From Marinagarivorans cellulosilyticus (GTDB lineage: Bacteria; Pseudomonadota; Gammaproteobacteria; Pseudomonadales; Cellvibrionaceae): DNA of 64,000 nucleotides. The notes beneath the pieces were generated by a model. The model worked only from the letters and a program-made list of their open reading frames with translations, did no database searches and had not been told where the DNA came from. The stretch is from NCBI RefSeq assembly GCF_021655555.1, contig NZ_AP023086.1, positions 3,502,685 to 3,566,684 of the forward strand. Direction: 5' to 3'. Positions 50,567 to 60,478 of the stretch are shown here, one piece after another. Every line of letters begins with the position of its first letter. Positions within the stretch are counted from its first letter, which is position 1. The translations under genes were made by a program, and so were the position numbers.

Positions 50567-52449
50567 GCCGGCGTAGCGTGAAGGCTTTGCAAGCGCCGCT
50601 GAATAGAGGCTTCTATGCCCTCAATGTCGAGTCCTATTTGGGCGAGCTGCTCTGAGCGTTTAGCGTGTTCGATATAGCTATCGGGCAGGCCAAGGTTTAA
50701 TGTTGGGGTGGTTATGCTGTTTTGAATAAGCACTTGGTTAACGGCGCTGCCTGCGCCACCTTGGATGGTGTTTTCTTCTAGGGTTACAATTAAGCTGTGT
50801 TGTTGTGCCGCTTTTAATATGGCACTGGTATCCAGCGGTTTTACCCAGCGCATGTCAATTACGCTAAAGCCGTGCTTTTGCGCTACAGCTTGCGCAGATG
50901 GTAGTAGCACACCGAAATTGAGAATGCATACACTAGCGCCCGTGAGAATCGCTCGGCTAGTCCCAATAGGGAGGTCGGCAGCTGTTTTATCTATCGCTAC
51001 ACCTAGGCCAGTGCCGCGCGGGTAGCGAACAGCAGATGGCCCTTTAAAGGCATAGCTGGTATTCAGAAGTTGGTAGCATTCGTTTTCATCGCTGGGGGTG
51101 GCGATTGTAAGCTCGGGTATACAGTTAAGGTAAGAAATATCAAAATTGCCGCCGTGCGTTGGGCCGTCTTCGCCGACAAGGCCTGCGCGGTCAATGGCGA
51201 AAGTAACGTCAAGCTTCTGAATGGCAACATCGTGTACCAGCTGGTCGTAGGCGCGTTGTAAAAAGGTTGAATAAATAGCCACAACGGGTTTTTGCCCTTC
51301 GCAGGCCATTCCAGCGGCTAGGGTCACAGCGTGTTGTTCTGCAATGGCGACGTCAAAATATCGGTCGGTAAAGCGTTCCGAGAACTCAACCATCCCCGAA
51401 CCTTCGCACATAGCCGGTGTAATACCGACAAGGCTTGGGTCTTGCGAAGCGGTATCGCACAACCATTGCCCGAACACATCCTGGTACTTCAAACGTTTTT
51501 GTTGAGGCTTTTCAGGTTTCGGCTCAATTTTGTTGAGCGCATGATAGCCTACGGGGTCTTTTTCGGCCGGTGTAAAGCCTTTGCCTTTTTGGGTAATAAT
51601 GTGAAGCAGCTTGGGGCCTGGTATCTCACTCAGGTTTTTTAAATCGTGGGTCAAACGCGGTAGATCGTGACCATCAATCGGGCCGACATAATAAAAGCCT
51701 AGCTCTTCGAATAAGGTGCCAGGCGATACCATGCCTTTCATGTGCTCTTCTGTTTTGCGCACTAATTCCGAGGCTTGAGGTAGTCGCTTAAGGACTTTTT
51801 TCCCGCCTTCGCGAAAGCTGGTATAGGCTTTGGACGCCCAAATTTTAGAAAAGTAAGTGGCTAGTCCGCCAACATTTGGCGAAATAGACATATTGTTGTC
51901 GTTCAATACTACTAGCAGGTCAGCTTTGGTGTGCGCGGCATGGTTGAGCGCCTCAAACGCCATGCCAGCAGTCATGGCGCCATCACCGATAACTGCAACC
52001 GCTTTTTGTTCTCTGCCTGCCATTTGCGCACCCAGCGCCATACCTAAAGCTGCACTAATTGAAGTGCTTGAATGGCCAACGCCAAAGGCGTCGTAGTGGC
52101 TTTCGGAGCGTTTAGGGAAGCCAGATAAACCGTTGTGCTGGCGTATAGACCCCATGGCATCTCGGCGGCCCGTTAATATTTTGTGGGGGTAGGTTTGATG
52201 GCCAACATCCCATACCACGCGGTCGTCCGGTGTGTTGAGTACATAATGCAGAGCAATGGTTAGCTCCACGACACCTAGCCCAGCACCAAAGTGCCCCCCC
52301 GATTGCCCTACAGTAAATAATAGGAATGCGCGTAACTCTTTAGCGAGTTGTGGCAGTAATTTTTCGTCGAGTGCGCGGACATCCGCAGCCCCTTGAATGG
52401 TATCAAGCAGTGGCGTGTCGGGGCGTTGGGAGGGAATTTCGTCAAACAT
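50560..52449 (-). CDS. dxs: 1-deoxy-D-xylulose-5-phosphate synthase
   Basis: Dxs condenses pyruvate and glyceraldehyde-3-phosphate using thiamine diphosphate, the entry step of the MEP isoprenoid pathway. The 629-aa protein has GQSGGHFGAGLGVVELT, DVGHQTYPHK, the ThDP motif GDGAMTAGMAFEALNHA with LNDNNMSISPN, and the transketolase-like SIAEQHAVTLAAG-type segment (here VAIAEQHAVTLAAG). Length matches the family. ispA and xseB, often upstream, are absent here; the upstream gap holds a repeat element. Confidence 0.96.
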   Translation of the reverse strand: MFDEIPSQRPDTPLLDTIQGAADVRALDEKLLPQLAKELRAFLLFTVGQSGGHFGAGLGVVELTIALHYVLNTPDDRVVWDVGHQTYPHKILTGRRDAMGSIRQHNGLSGFPKRSESHYDAFGVGHSSTSISAALGMALGAQMAGREQKAVAVIGDGAMTAGMAFEALNHAAHTKADLLVVLNDNNMSISPNVGGLATYFSKIWASKAYTSFREGGKKVLKRLPQASELVRKTEEHMKGMVSPGTLFEELGFYYVGPIDGHDLPRLTHDLKNLSEIPGPKLLHIITQKGKGFTPAEKDPVGYHALNKIEPKPEKPQQKRLKYQDVFGQWLCDTASQDPSLVGITPAMCEGSGMVEFSERFTDRYFDVAIAEQHAVTLAAGMACEGQKPVVAIYSTFLQRAYDQLVHDVAIQKLDVTFAIDRAGLVGEDGPTHGGNFDISYLNCIPELTIATPSDENECYQLLNTSYAFKGPSAVRYPRGTGLGVAIDKTAADLPIGTSRAILTGASVCILNFGVLLPSAQAVAQKHGFSVIDMRWVKPLDTSAILKAAQQHSLIVTLEENTIQGGAGSAVNQVLIQNSITTPTLNLGLPDSYIEHAKRSEQLAQIGLDIEGIEASIQRRLQSLHATPAA

Positions 52450-52894
52450 GTATACAGCTTAAACAGTAATGAGCCGGCATTGTATTGCGAGTTCACAATG
52501 ATTAAAAGCGCGACACTACGATATTGCGCCCAAACGAAGACTAAAACCCGCCTACTTGCTTAGTGTAGAGGCAAAACATGCAGCCAAATAGTTAAGATTT
52601 TGGTGTCAAGGGGAGCGTATGGGCTTGATCAAACATTGCTACCGTCAGTACGCAGGGTGAGCGCTTAGAGTTGTAGTATTGCTTGTAGAGCCGCGATTGT
52701 TTTCTAGGCATTCAGGTGCCGAGAGAGCGTGCATGGAGCCTATCCCAATATAGCGCCTAGCCCCAACGAGGATTCGCGAGGCTAGGCTTTGGCGCGCAAA
52801 GTCGTAGATGGCTTGAGCGGCCTAGGGAGTGATCAATTAGCACTCAATTTCATCGATGGCTGATTAGTTTCGATGTTTTAACACGGGGTGGGGT
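52450..52894. other. 445-bp intergenic region upstream of dxs
   Basis: No gene is seen. A TACAAT on the minus strand (52484-52479) may be the dxs -10, without a good -35. The part from 52695 to 52850 is one copy of an intergenic repeat also found at 61301-61491. The remaining 210 bp between them show nothing I recognise. Confidence 0.5.
52695..52850 (-). repeat. Intergenic repeat element, copy 1
   Basis: Read on the minus strand, this 156-bp unit starts with 54 bp that match 61301-61354 at 50 of 54 positions and ends with a 20-bp block matching copy 2 at 19 positions. Near its ends GATTGTTTTCTAGGC (52695-52709) and GCCTAGGGAGTGATC (52820-52834) form an imperfect terminal inverted repeat. The middle is more divergent and about 35 bp shorter than in copy 2. 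It carries no coding capacity and looks like a non-autonomous element. Confidence 0.8.
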
Positions 52895-54100
52895 TTACTC
52901 TGTTGCGATAAAGAATGCATTATCCCAAAAGGCGCCGTACATTCCGGTGTCATCAATAGTCTGATACATGCGTATAAGCGCACTTTGGGCGCCTTCTGGC
53001 GCAGTAACGCTTCCGCCTAGCGTTTGCCAGTCGGTACTGGTTGTTGTTTCATAGCTGCCACCAAGTTGCTGGCGGCCGCTGCAGTCGATGTTTTGCATCC
53101 AAGCAACTCTTAATAATCCGTTGCCCTGCTGGGAGGATAGTTGATCCTGTTTGAAGCTTACGCCAACTTTAAAGCTTTTGTTTGCCCCGATGTTAACGCA
53201 TTGGCTTAAGGCTTCGCCGCGTATTTTTTTGCCAAAGTTAGAGTTAGCCGTGATATGCGCACCGCCAGACACCTCTTGCCCGCCATATTCATTCCACTGC
53301 GCAGGCCAGCCTGTTTGCCAGTTTTCTAATCCATTTTCAAAATCGCTGTTGTATAAGTGATTTTCACCAATGGGGCGCGTGTACTGGCTGAAGACGGGTT
53401 GTGCTGTAGTGTTGTTGTCTACCTCGGTTAGGGAGAATTCGATTTCATCCCAAAGGGCTTCAGCAGGCTCGCCACCTTCATTAATGTGGACAATTTCAAC
53501 CATAATAGATTTCGCACCTAAAGCCGGTACGAGGTCTGTCTTTGATAACTTTTGCCAGCCAGGTGCGGCTGTTGGATTGAGTTGAGCGTTGTACTCGCCA
53601 CCAGTGGAGCAGTCGTCAGAGGTGAACGAGACCACGCGAAGCTCATCGTTGCGTAGGTCGGCTGAGCCCTCTTGTTTAATAAATGCGCTAATGCTGGCCT
53701 TGCCTATACCGGTAACGGGTAGGCATTGGCGCAAGCGGGTTTTACTCGCGACATCCCCTCTAGAGTAAGCCCGTAATGCCGTGGTGCCGGCGGTGCCTTC
53801 TTTAGGGAGTGTTTCGGCGTCCCCTCTGACCAACCAGTGATCCACATGGCTTTCGAAGTCACCGTTTTTTAGGAGATCATCTCCAATAGCTAGGTTGCGT
53901 TGGTCATTTTTATTGAAGCCTAAATCGCTTATTTCGCTAATGCTTAGCTTGGTTGAACTTACCGTATTTGGTGGGCAATCGGCTTGGAATAATGGTGTGC
54001 CGTCTGGCTGAATGCATTTGTAGATGTCTGCAAACGTTGCTGGAGCAATCGTCAAAAGTACGGAGCAAAGCAGTGGAAGCCGAGGCTTGCTAAGAATCAT
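52895..54100 (-). CDS. Secreted DUF4124 protein with two jelly-roll modules
   Basis: The 401-aa precursor has a signal peptide (about 1-24, cut after TFA), then a DUF4124 segment IYKCIQPDGTPLFQADCPP (25-44). Two similar beta-sandwich regions follow, about 75-230 and 248-400, each opening with a carbohydrate-binding-module-like N-x-D-F-E-x-x-x-x-x-W pattern (NGDFESHVDHW, NSDFENGLENW). Each holds a Cys pair. Such modules often bind glycans or glycoproteins, but no ligand can be named. It is the last minus gene before a repeat-bearing gap and lies 216 bp after the TonB receptor gene. Confidence 0.7.
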   Translation of the reverse strand: MILSKPRLPLLCSVLLTIAPATFADIYKCIQPDGTPLFQADCPPNTVSSTKLSISEISDLGFNKNDQRNLAIGDDLLKNGDFESHVDHWLVRGDAETLPKEGTAGTTALRAYSRGDVASKTRLRQCLPVTGIGKASISAFIKQEGSADLRNDELRVVSFTSDDCSTGGEYNAQLNPTAAPGWQKLSKTDLVPALGAKSIMVEIVHINEGGEPAEALWDEIEFSLTEVDNNTTAQPVFSQYTRPIGENHLYNSDFENGLENWQTGWPAQWNEYGGQEVSGGAHITANSNFGKKIRGEALSQCVNIGANKSFKVGVSFKQDQLSSQQGNGLLRVAWMQNIDCSGRQQLGGSYETTTSTDWQTLGGSVTAPEGAQSALIRMYQTIDDTGMYGAFWDNAFFIATE

Positions 54101-54262
54101 AGAGTTTCCATTAACCAGTATGGGGCGTTACCACGCTGCAGGATTTCGCCAAGCAGGCCCGTTGCAATTGTGTAATGGACTAATTAAACGTCAAAAAACC
54201 AGTAACCTCAATATTGAAGCGCTAAATAGCGCGATCTATACGAGCGGAATATGAATAGGGAT

Positions 54263-54306
54263 GCACTTCTCACATTTAAACATCGCATATCAAATGTGAA
54301 AAGTGC
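54263..54306 (-). terminator. Long hairpin after the TonB receptor gene
   Basis: GCACTTCTCACATTT (54263-54277) pairs with 54292-54306 with one mismatch, 11 bp past the receptor stop. No U-run follows, so it may be a terminator or an mRNA-stabilising hairpin. Confidence 0.45.
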
Positions 54307-54316
54307 GGTTGCGTGA

Positions 54317-57046
54317 CTAAAAACTGTATTTCACGTCAATGCTAAAGGTACGGCCAATTTCCATGTTGAATACTTCAACGCTGCCGCTGGAAGTATCACG
54401 TTCAATACTTTTCTCGCCGTCTAAAATATTTTTTATTTTAGCTTTAACTGAGACCTGGTCGATGGGGTAGTACGAATAAGTAAGGTCTAAAGAGTTGAAG
54501 GGTTGCTCCATGGCATCTGGCTCGCCTAGTCTGCCGGCAAAAAATAGGCGTTCTCCAAAGACGTTGTAGGCCAAGGTTGCTGAGTGTTCACCATTGGGTG
54601 AGTCAAAGCCAAAAATCATGTTGACGGCGTAATCTGAAGCTCCTTGTAAACCACGCTTTTCATTGGTGGGAGAGCTGGCGTTTTCACCCGCTATGAGCTC
54701 GTGATCAAGTAGTGTGATATTGCCTTGAGTGAAAAATGGGTCCAGCGTTGAATGCAATGAGCCCAAACCTTTCATAAATTCAAGTTCAACCCCCGCTACT
54801 GTAGCGCTCTCAGCGTTAACCACCTCAAGCGCGGTGTTGCCACCTGCAGCAGGCGTTTGAAAGTATTCAATGGGGTCTTCAATATCTTTTGAAAATAACG
54901 AGATGGTGAGTGAGTCGCCACCGCTGAAAAACCACTCAGCACGTAAATCGATGTGATCTAAGTAGGACGATTTTAGTTGGCCGTCGCCGGTTACCGAAAA
55001 GCCCGTTAGTGGGTCAATATAGGCACTGGATGATAGCTCACGCATATCGGGTCGAATGGCTGTCTGTGCAAAACTTAAGCGCAATTGAAAATCATCAGCC
55101 CAGAAGTTATTGGTGATGTAAGTAAACGCAAGCGAAGCGAAAGTATCGTCTTCTTCTCTGACGGCATCTACAAAATACTGCTCGATTTCGCTTTGTGGGG
55201 CATTAGGGTTTTGAATTAGGGGGCTGTGGTCGTACGCAAGAGGGTCCCAAGCTAAAGTGACTTGTTGATAGGCCTCCTGACGAATCCCCAAATTAACCCG
55301 CCATGTGTCTCTAATTGTTGCATCAATGTTACCAAAAATAGAATTGTTTTTAACTGTGGCAATGTAGCTTTCGTTATTGCTTCCTACTGTGCCGATGGAA
55401 AATTCATTATCGTTGTTAACAATATTTTTGTCGGAATAGAATTGTGTTGTGTCTTGGTTGAATAATGCGCTGTTAATTGCAATATCATGCTCAATGGCAA
55501 ATTGAAGCTGTTTGTATTCTCTGTTCTTTTGCCAGTTGTCTAAGCCTGTTGACAACGTTATTGCAAGTGAAGCTGTTTCAATGGGGTAGAAGAGCTTAAA
55601 GCCTTCGTTGTCGAGCTCATCTTCCAGCTGGGTAAAGCGATGATCTGCTACCGTTTTTCCTGAAAATACGGAGCTTTTGGGCTCTTGGTTTTCTAGGCTA
55701 TAAAAAACGCGGCTGTTGATGTTGGTTTCGTTGGGAAGGTCTGTTGTTGAGGTGCTATCAGAAATGTACCACTCAAACTTTAAGCCTTCTAATGCGCGCA
55801 GGGCATCCCAGCCAAGTAGATCAAGTGTGTCGGTTCCCAATTCATGGCTTCCGCGTATTTGGTTAATACGCATTTCGCGCTCTTCAAAACGTATCGCGCT
55901 ATCGCGCTCCCCCTCGCCACTTGATAGTGGATTATTACCGTCGTTGCCGAACTGATCAACCAGTGCGGCGGAATCTTCTGTGTTACGCAAAAATATATGG
56001 GTTGTCTCTATACTATTGTCAAAATTTAAATTGAGCCCCATGGCTAAATTGCCCATCACATTGGTCGTTTCGGTTGACTTCTTTGTGAAAGTTACGTGTT
56101 CGGTGGGGTTGTCCAGCTTGCGTTGAGTAATGTTTTTATTTCTGGACTCGCGTTCGAGTTTCGTATTCGCGATTATGCCGAACTCAATGCCTTTGCCAAC
56201 ATCAAAGTTATTACCCAACGCACCTTCAAACGAATAGTCTTGGCTGGGGTCTTTTGCGGTGATGGTGTTGTCACGTTTAATATCGAGAGCGATATTACGG
56301 TTTAAACGTTGCGCTTCAGCGTATGCGGCTTCATCTGAAAGGGCGGGTGTTTGATTTTGTAGCGTATTTTGGATGTTGTTAGTGCTAATGTCGCCACGGT
56401 AGTCGTCGATGGCACTCTGGATGCCGCCGGATAAAGCCCGAGATTCATCGCTACCCCATTTTTCGTCGCCGTTATAAGTAAGAAAATCACTACGCGAAAT
56501 GGAATTTTGTTTTAAGCCTAGCTCAAGGTTGAAAACGATATCATCAGGCACGCCCGTAGTGCGAATGTCCACAGCGCCGCCGCCAAAATGAGCTGGCATA
56601 TTAGCAGAATACACTTTTTGTACAGACAAGGATTCAACAATAGACGTTGGGAAAATATCCAGCGGTATTACGCTGCGGGTAAGGTCCGGTGAGGGGACCA
56701 CTGCGCCATTGAGTAGTGTTGAAGAATATCGTTCACCAAGGCCTCGGACATAGACAAACTTATCGTCAACAAGCGTAATGCCGGGTACGCGGCGCAACGC
56801 GGCGGCAACATCGGAATCGCCGATGCGACTGATTTGTTCGATGCCAATAATATCAACTGCTACAGATTGGTCCATGCGTTCGACAGCTAAAGACTCGGCG
56901 CCGCTTTTTAAACGTCCAAACACCTGAACTTCTTCAATCGGTGGGGGCACATCTTGTGCGTAAGAAATTGAGCTAATTGCGACACTTAGCGCAGACACTG
57001 CAAAGCCAGTTTTTTTTAGTGGGAATTTATCCATATATGTTGACAT
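54317..57046 (-). CDS. TonB-dependent outer-membrane receptor
   Basis: The 909-aa precursor has a signal peptide ending ISYAQD, a TonB-box-like IEEVQVFG near residue 37, a plug domain with DVAAALRRVPGITLVDDKFVYVRGLGERYSSTLLNG and the AHFGGGAVDIRT turn, and a 22-strand-type barrel ending in the aromatic SIDVKYSF. Such receptors import scarce ligands (siderophores, sugars, phosphate or polysaccharide fragments) using TonB energy. ATG 57046 has AGG upstream and gives a clean signal peptide. The upstream lipoprotein gene is on the same strand, 88 bp away. The ligand is unknown. Confidence 0.9.
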   Translation of the reverse strand: MSTYMDKFPLKKTGFAVSALSVAISSISYAQDVPPPIEEVQVFGRLKSGAESLAVERMDQSVAVDIIGIEQISRIGDSDVAAALRRVPGITLVDDKFVYVRGLGERYSSTLLNGAVVPSPDLTRSVIPLDIFPTSIVESLSVQKVYSANMPAHFGGGAVDIRTTGVPDDIVFNLELGLKQNSISRSDFLTYNGDEKWGSDESRALSGGIQSAIDDYRGDISTNNIQNTLQNQTPALSDEAAYAEAQRLNRNIALDIKRDNTITAKDPSQDYSFEGALGNNFDVGKGIEFGIIANTKLERESRNKNITQRKLDNPTEHVTFTKKSTETTNVMGNLAMGLNLNFDNSIETTHIFLRNTEDSAALVDQFGNDGNNPLSSGEGERDSAIRFEEREMRINQIRGSHELGTDTLDLLGWDALRALEGLKFEWYISDSTSTTDLPNETNINSRVFYSLENQEPKSSVFSGKTVADHRFTQLEDELDNEGFKLFYPIETASLAITLSTGLDNWQKNREYKQLQFAIEHDIAINSALFNQDTTQFYSDKNIVNNDNEFSIGTVGSNNESYIATVKNNSIFGNIDATIRDTWRVNLGIRQEAYQQVTLAWDPLAYDHSPLIQNPNAPQSEIEQYFVDAVREEDDTFASLAFTYITNNFWADDFQLRLSFAQTAIRPDMRELSSSAYIDPLTGFSVTGDGQLKSSYLDHIDLRAEWFFSGGDSLTISLFSKDIEDPIEYFQTPAAGGNTALEVVNAESATVAGVELEFMKGLGSLHSTLDPFFTQGNITLLDHELIAGENASSPTNEKRGLQGASDYAVNMIFGFDSPNGEHSATLAYNVFGERLFFAGRLGEPDAMEQPFNSLDLTYSYYPIDQVSVKAKIKNILDGEKSIERDTSSGSVEVFNMEIGRTFSIDVKYSF

Positions 57047-57081
57047 AACACACCTAATAATCTTTTTAATCTTGGACATGA

Positions 57082-57108
57082 AAAGGGCGCCACAGCGAGG
57101 CGCCCTTT
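57082..57108 (-). terminator. Terminator or attenuator between the lipoprotein and TonB receptor genes
   Basis: AAAGGGCGCC (57082-57091) pairs perfectly with GGCGCCCTTT (57099-57108) around 7 nt. On the minus strand it ends in TTTT, and it lies between the two co-directional genes, so it may set the ratio of the two products. Confidence 0.6.
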
Positions 57109-57133
57109 ATTCTTGCGTTTAAAAGGTACGGGA

Positions 57134-58789
57134 TTAGTTAAACCAAAGTGGCTCGCCGTCGTGTAAACCAAAAGTCCAATCTTGAGTCCAGTCACTCGTT
57201 TTGGTGACTGCGCCGATGTAATCAGTATTTACAGGCGTTGCAGTTGTTACGTTGCCGTTTATTTTCATGTCAGCTATTGGCAGCGAATAGAAACCATCAA
57301 GAATGGCAAGGTTGTCAGCGTTTAAATCGATGCCGGCATCTTCTGTATCCGCTTGGAATAGTTGGTTGCTTGCGTCAGCGCTTAACCATGCTTCAACCGT
57401 CGTGTCATTAGGTAGTGATTTGCCACTGGTTAAATCTTGGCATACGAATATGGAGCCCTTGACGCTTAGGTCTCCGCTTTGCGCTGCAGCTTGATCTTCT
57501 GCGTTATTTAAATTGAAGCAAAAGTTATGCGTAGCGTCTTTTTCCGCTGGGTCTGAGTCAGCTGCATATGCTGAAGTCACTAATGCGTTCTCAAGCGTTA
57601 AAAAGTGAGCTTCTCGGGCGCGGATGCCTTGGCTGGGGTCATGTGTGCCTTGTTCAACCCCTGAAGTAATGCAGGTAAGGTTTTTAATTGTTGCGCGAGA
57701 ATTCAAACCTTGGCTAATTAATTTTTGCTTAAATTCTTCGGTTTTACTGCTGTAAGAACCTATGCCATCTGACTCTACGCATCGGTTGCCGTTGTCTTGA
57801 CTATGAATAACTAAAGCATGATCAATAGTGCCTTGGTAGCCTTCGTCGATATCGATTGAATCGTCGCGTACGTAAAGTGCTACATAGTGATTAATGTTGA
57901 CGGCGCCGCCAAACATCTCGATGCCGTCATCATAAGTTGAGTAGGCTTGTAGGTAATTAACGCTTGTGCCTGAACCCACTGCGTCAAACGAAATGCCGTT
58001 TAGTTCGTTACCCGCGCCAACTTCTGCACCAGTATGCTTAACGATGAAATACTCGAGTACGCCAGAGCTATCTGCATTGTTAGCGCCACCGTAGTGGGTT
58101 GTACCGACACCGCTTTTACCTTCGGCTTCTACGTGGCAATTAGAGGTCGTAATAGCGGCATCATCAATGGCGTAATCGCCGTAGTCACATTTATTGGTAA
58201 TACCGAAGCCGTTAATGATCATTCCGCCCCATTGGCTCACATCGTCGAAGGCAACATTACCCTCAATATCGCTTTTGGCGGTGATAGTGATGGGGTTTAG
58301 TGCCGTGCCTTTTGCCATGATTTGGGCGCCGCGGTTGATAACTAAGTAGTTGTCTTTACTTTCAAAAGCCACGGTAACGCCAGGTTCAATGGTCAGGGTT
58401 GCTGCGTCGCCACCTTGTGTAATGCCTGCGGCGGCAAGATCGGCGTCGCTGCTGTAGTTTTTGCCTATCATCAAGCTGCCTTTGAACAAGTGCACGCCAG
58501 GAATTTCGGCAAGAGTAATGTCTGATGTTATGGGTTTGTCGAGGTCGGCAAATTTAGCCAAGTAAACACAGTCCGCTCCATCAAACGAGCCTTTAAAGGT
58601 TGTTCCGTCGACCGCGTAAGATGCACAAGGGTTGGCGTCAACGATGGGGTCGGATACGTCTGGGTTATTGATGACGGTGCTGTTGTCATCTGATGCTTTG
58701 CTAGCATCGATATTGACATCTCCGTTGCTACCACAACCCGCCAGGGCAGCGGCAAAAGCATTAAGGGCAAATATAGTTTTTAAATTCAT
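57134..58789 (-). CDS. Outer-membrane lipoprotein with right-handed beta-helix, partner of the TonB receptor
   Basis: The 551-aa precursor has a lipobox ALAGC with Cys19 and Gly at +2, so the outer membrane is likely. After an Asp/Asn-rich linker, the body reads as beta-helix rungs (LTIEPGVTVAFES, YLVINRGAQIMAKGT, WGGMIINGFG, GTIDHALVIHSQDNGN), with several Cys pairs. Similar lipoproteins occur next to TonB receptors in marine gammaproteobacteria; they may capture the ligand at the surface. GGAG lies about 8 nt before the ATG. It is the first gene of the pair. The ligand is not known. Confidence 0.75.
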   Translation of the reverse strand: MNLKTIFALNAFAAALAGCGSNGDVNIDASKASDDNSTVINNPDVSDPIVDANPCASYAVDGTTFKGSFDGADCVYLAKFADLDKPITSDITLAEIPGVHLFKGSLMIGKNYSSDADLAAAGITQGGDAATLTIEPGVTVAFESKDNYLVINRGAQIMAKGTALNPITITAKSDIEGNVAFDDVSQWGGMIINGFGITNKCDYGDYAIDDAAITTSNCHVEAEGKSGVGTTHYGGANNADSSGVLEYFIVKHTGAEVGAGNELNGISFDAVGSGTSVNYLQAYSTYDDGIEMFGGAVNINHYVALYVRDDSIDIDEGYQGTIDHALVIHSQDNGNRCVESDGIGSYSSKTEEFKQKLISQGLNSRATIKNLTCITSGVEQGTHDPSQGIRAREAHFLTLENALVTSAYAADSDPAEKDATHNFCFNLNNAEDQAAAQSGDLSVKGSIFVCQDLTSGKSLPNDTTVEAWLSADASNQLFQADTEDAGIDLNADNLAILDGFYSLPIADMKINGNVTTATPVNTDYIGAVTKTSDWTQDWTFGLHDGEPLWFN

Positions 58790-59050
58790 GGGAGTAACTC
58801 CGTTAGTTCAGTAATCAATGAAATCAGTATTCGGTGCGTGTCGTTTGTAATGCATACAAAGATTTAGGCGCCAATATTTGATGGCCGACAGTGTCGTCGA
58901 GAAATATGAAATTCTTGGGTCAGAAATGTGAAGGTTTTATTGCAGAATGGCTTTTAACGTCCGATTGAGGGCGACTAATGGGTGCTTTGACTATCGCTTT
59001 AAGGTCTAGCGTGTCAAAATTGGCGTTTTAGCACTCATGAGGCAAAGCTG

Positions 59051-59458
59051 ATGAGCGAAAACATATCTGCTACACGCTTGAACACATTGATCGACGAGCC
59101 GGATCAAGAGTTTGATGTTAGGGCGGCGCTGTTTTTTCAAGGTAAAGAATACGCATTGTTACCTAGCAATTTACCCTTTCAAATAGGCCGCGATGAGACC
59201 GTTTGCCAGTTGGTTGTTGATAGCGAGCTCGCTTCGCGCAACCACTGTGCAATTGTGATGAAAGATGGTCAGTTGGGTTTGTTGGATACCAGTACTAACG
59301 GCTCTGTTGTAAAGTTTGGTCGTGCGGATAGCATCGTAGTTCATCGAAAATTCCTCCCTTTGGCGGGCCAAGGGTGCTTTAAGTTGGGGGAGAAAATAGA
59401 CTTGAACGACCCTAATCTAATCATGTTTAAGGTAACAAAAGTGGGTGTTGCTAGCTAA
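59051..59458 (+). CDS. FHA domain protein
   Basis: A 135-aa protein that is almost entirely one forkhead-associated domain, which binds phosphothreonine. The core motifs are intact: IGRDET near residue 45, SRNHCAI near residue 62 and STNGSVV near residue 80. A short N-terminal segment with Thr and Ser (SENISATRLNTLID) could itself be phosphorylated. There is no kinase next to it. It is divergent from the lipoprotein/TonB receptor pair. Confidence 0.85.
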   Translation: MSENISATRLNTLIDEPDQEFDVRAALFFQGKEYALLPSNLPFQIGRDETVCQLVVDSELASRNHCAIVMKDGQLGLLDTSTNGSVVKFGRADSIVVHRKFLPLAGQGCFKLGEKIDLNDPNLIMFKVTKVGVAS

Positions 59459-59544
59459 CGCTGGTTTCGTCTACTACGGCGAGCACTGTTTTACACGGGG
59501 TGAGAATAAAACCTCTGCCTCTTAAGCTGTTATTCGAGCAAAAT

Positions 59545-60390
59545 ATGCTAATCAATTGGTACCCAGGGCACATGGAGAAGGCCCGTAAGCAAGTTAGAAA
59601 CATCATGCCTTCTGTTGACGTGGTGATTGAGGTTCTGGATGCAAGGTTGCCGTACTCCAGCACCAACCCCATGATTGAAACACTGCGTAAAGATAAACCC
59701 TACCTCAAAGTGCTTAGTAAATCGGACTTAGCCGACGCCGCCATTACCGAACAGTGGCTGGCTTTTTGGCGAGAACAAAAGAATGTTGATGCGCTGGCGA
59801 TAACAACAGAGAAAACCAGTATTGCGAAGACAATACCGGATCGGGTATTAGCCATGCTACCCCAGCGCACGCGGCGCGCGACGGCTGTACAGGCGCTAAT
59901 ACTGGGCATCCCCAATGTTGGTAAATCTACGTTAATTAACACGCTTGTTGGTCGTAAAGTGGCCAGTGTGGGTAATGAGCCTGCAATTACCAAGGCGCAA
60001 GCTAAAATTCGCGTAACTGATGACTTTGTGCTGATCGATACCCCCGGTATGACGTGGCCTGGCGCTAAAAACGAAATGGTAAATTATCGCTTAGCAGCGA
60101 GTGGGGCTATTCGTGATACGGCATTAGAGTATGACGACTTAGGGCTATTTGCGATGGATTATATGCTGCAACGTTACCCCGCGCGTGTAAGCGAGTATTT
60201 TACGATAAAATCACTATCAGATATTGCTTACGAGGCTATGGAGCAGGTGGCTAAGCGGCGAGGTTGTGCAAAAGGCGGTCGCGTCGATTTCCTGCGTGCT
60301 GGCGAGCTTTTTGTGCGGGAATTGCGCGCTGGTAAGATGGGCCGCATCAGTTTTGAAGAGCCATTTGTCACTTACCATCTGCGAGATTAA
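59545..60390 (+). CDS. RbgA/YlqF-type ribosome-assembly GTPase
   Basis: A circularly permuted GTPase that assists large ribosomal subunit maturation. The 281-aa protein begins MLINWYPGHMEKARKQV, which matches the family; a longer GTG-led frame at 59500 is unlikely. Motifs run in the permuted order: G4-like LSKSD, G1 GIPNVGKST, G3 DTPGM. The C-terminal ANTAR-like helical region with GGRVDFLRAGELF follows. A small conserved gene comes 88 bp later. RbgA is best studied in Bacillus; the gammaproteobacterial form is less well known. Confidence 0.88.
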   Translation: MLINWYPGHMEKARKQVRNIMPSVDVVIEVLDARLPYSSTNPMIETLRKDKPYLKVLSKSDLADAAITEQWLAFWREQKNVDALAITTEKTSIAKTIPDRVLAMLPQRTRRATAVQALILGIPNVGKSTLINTLVGRKVASVGNEPAITKAQAKIRVTDDFVLIDTPGMTWPGAKNEMVNYRLAASGAIRDTALEYDDLGLFAMDYMLQRYPARVSEYFTIKSLSDIAYEAMEQVAKRRGCAKGGRVDFLRAGELFVRELRAGKMGRISFEEPFVTYHLRD

Positions 60391-60478
60391 CCGTAGCAGT
60401 AGCGCCTGTGGCGCCGTTCCTTTATTTTCATGGCGTTAAGCGCTAAGGTAATTACTATATTCTTTTTACAGTTGTGCT

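Noticed and set aside
54024..54254. Plus-strand frame of 76 codons across the DUF4124 gene start
   Set aside because: It starts antisense to the secreted protein gene and has no Shine-Dalgarno or known motif.
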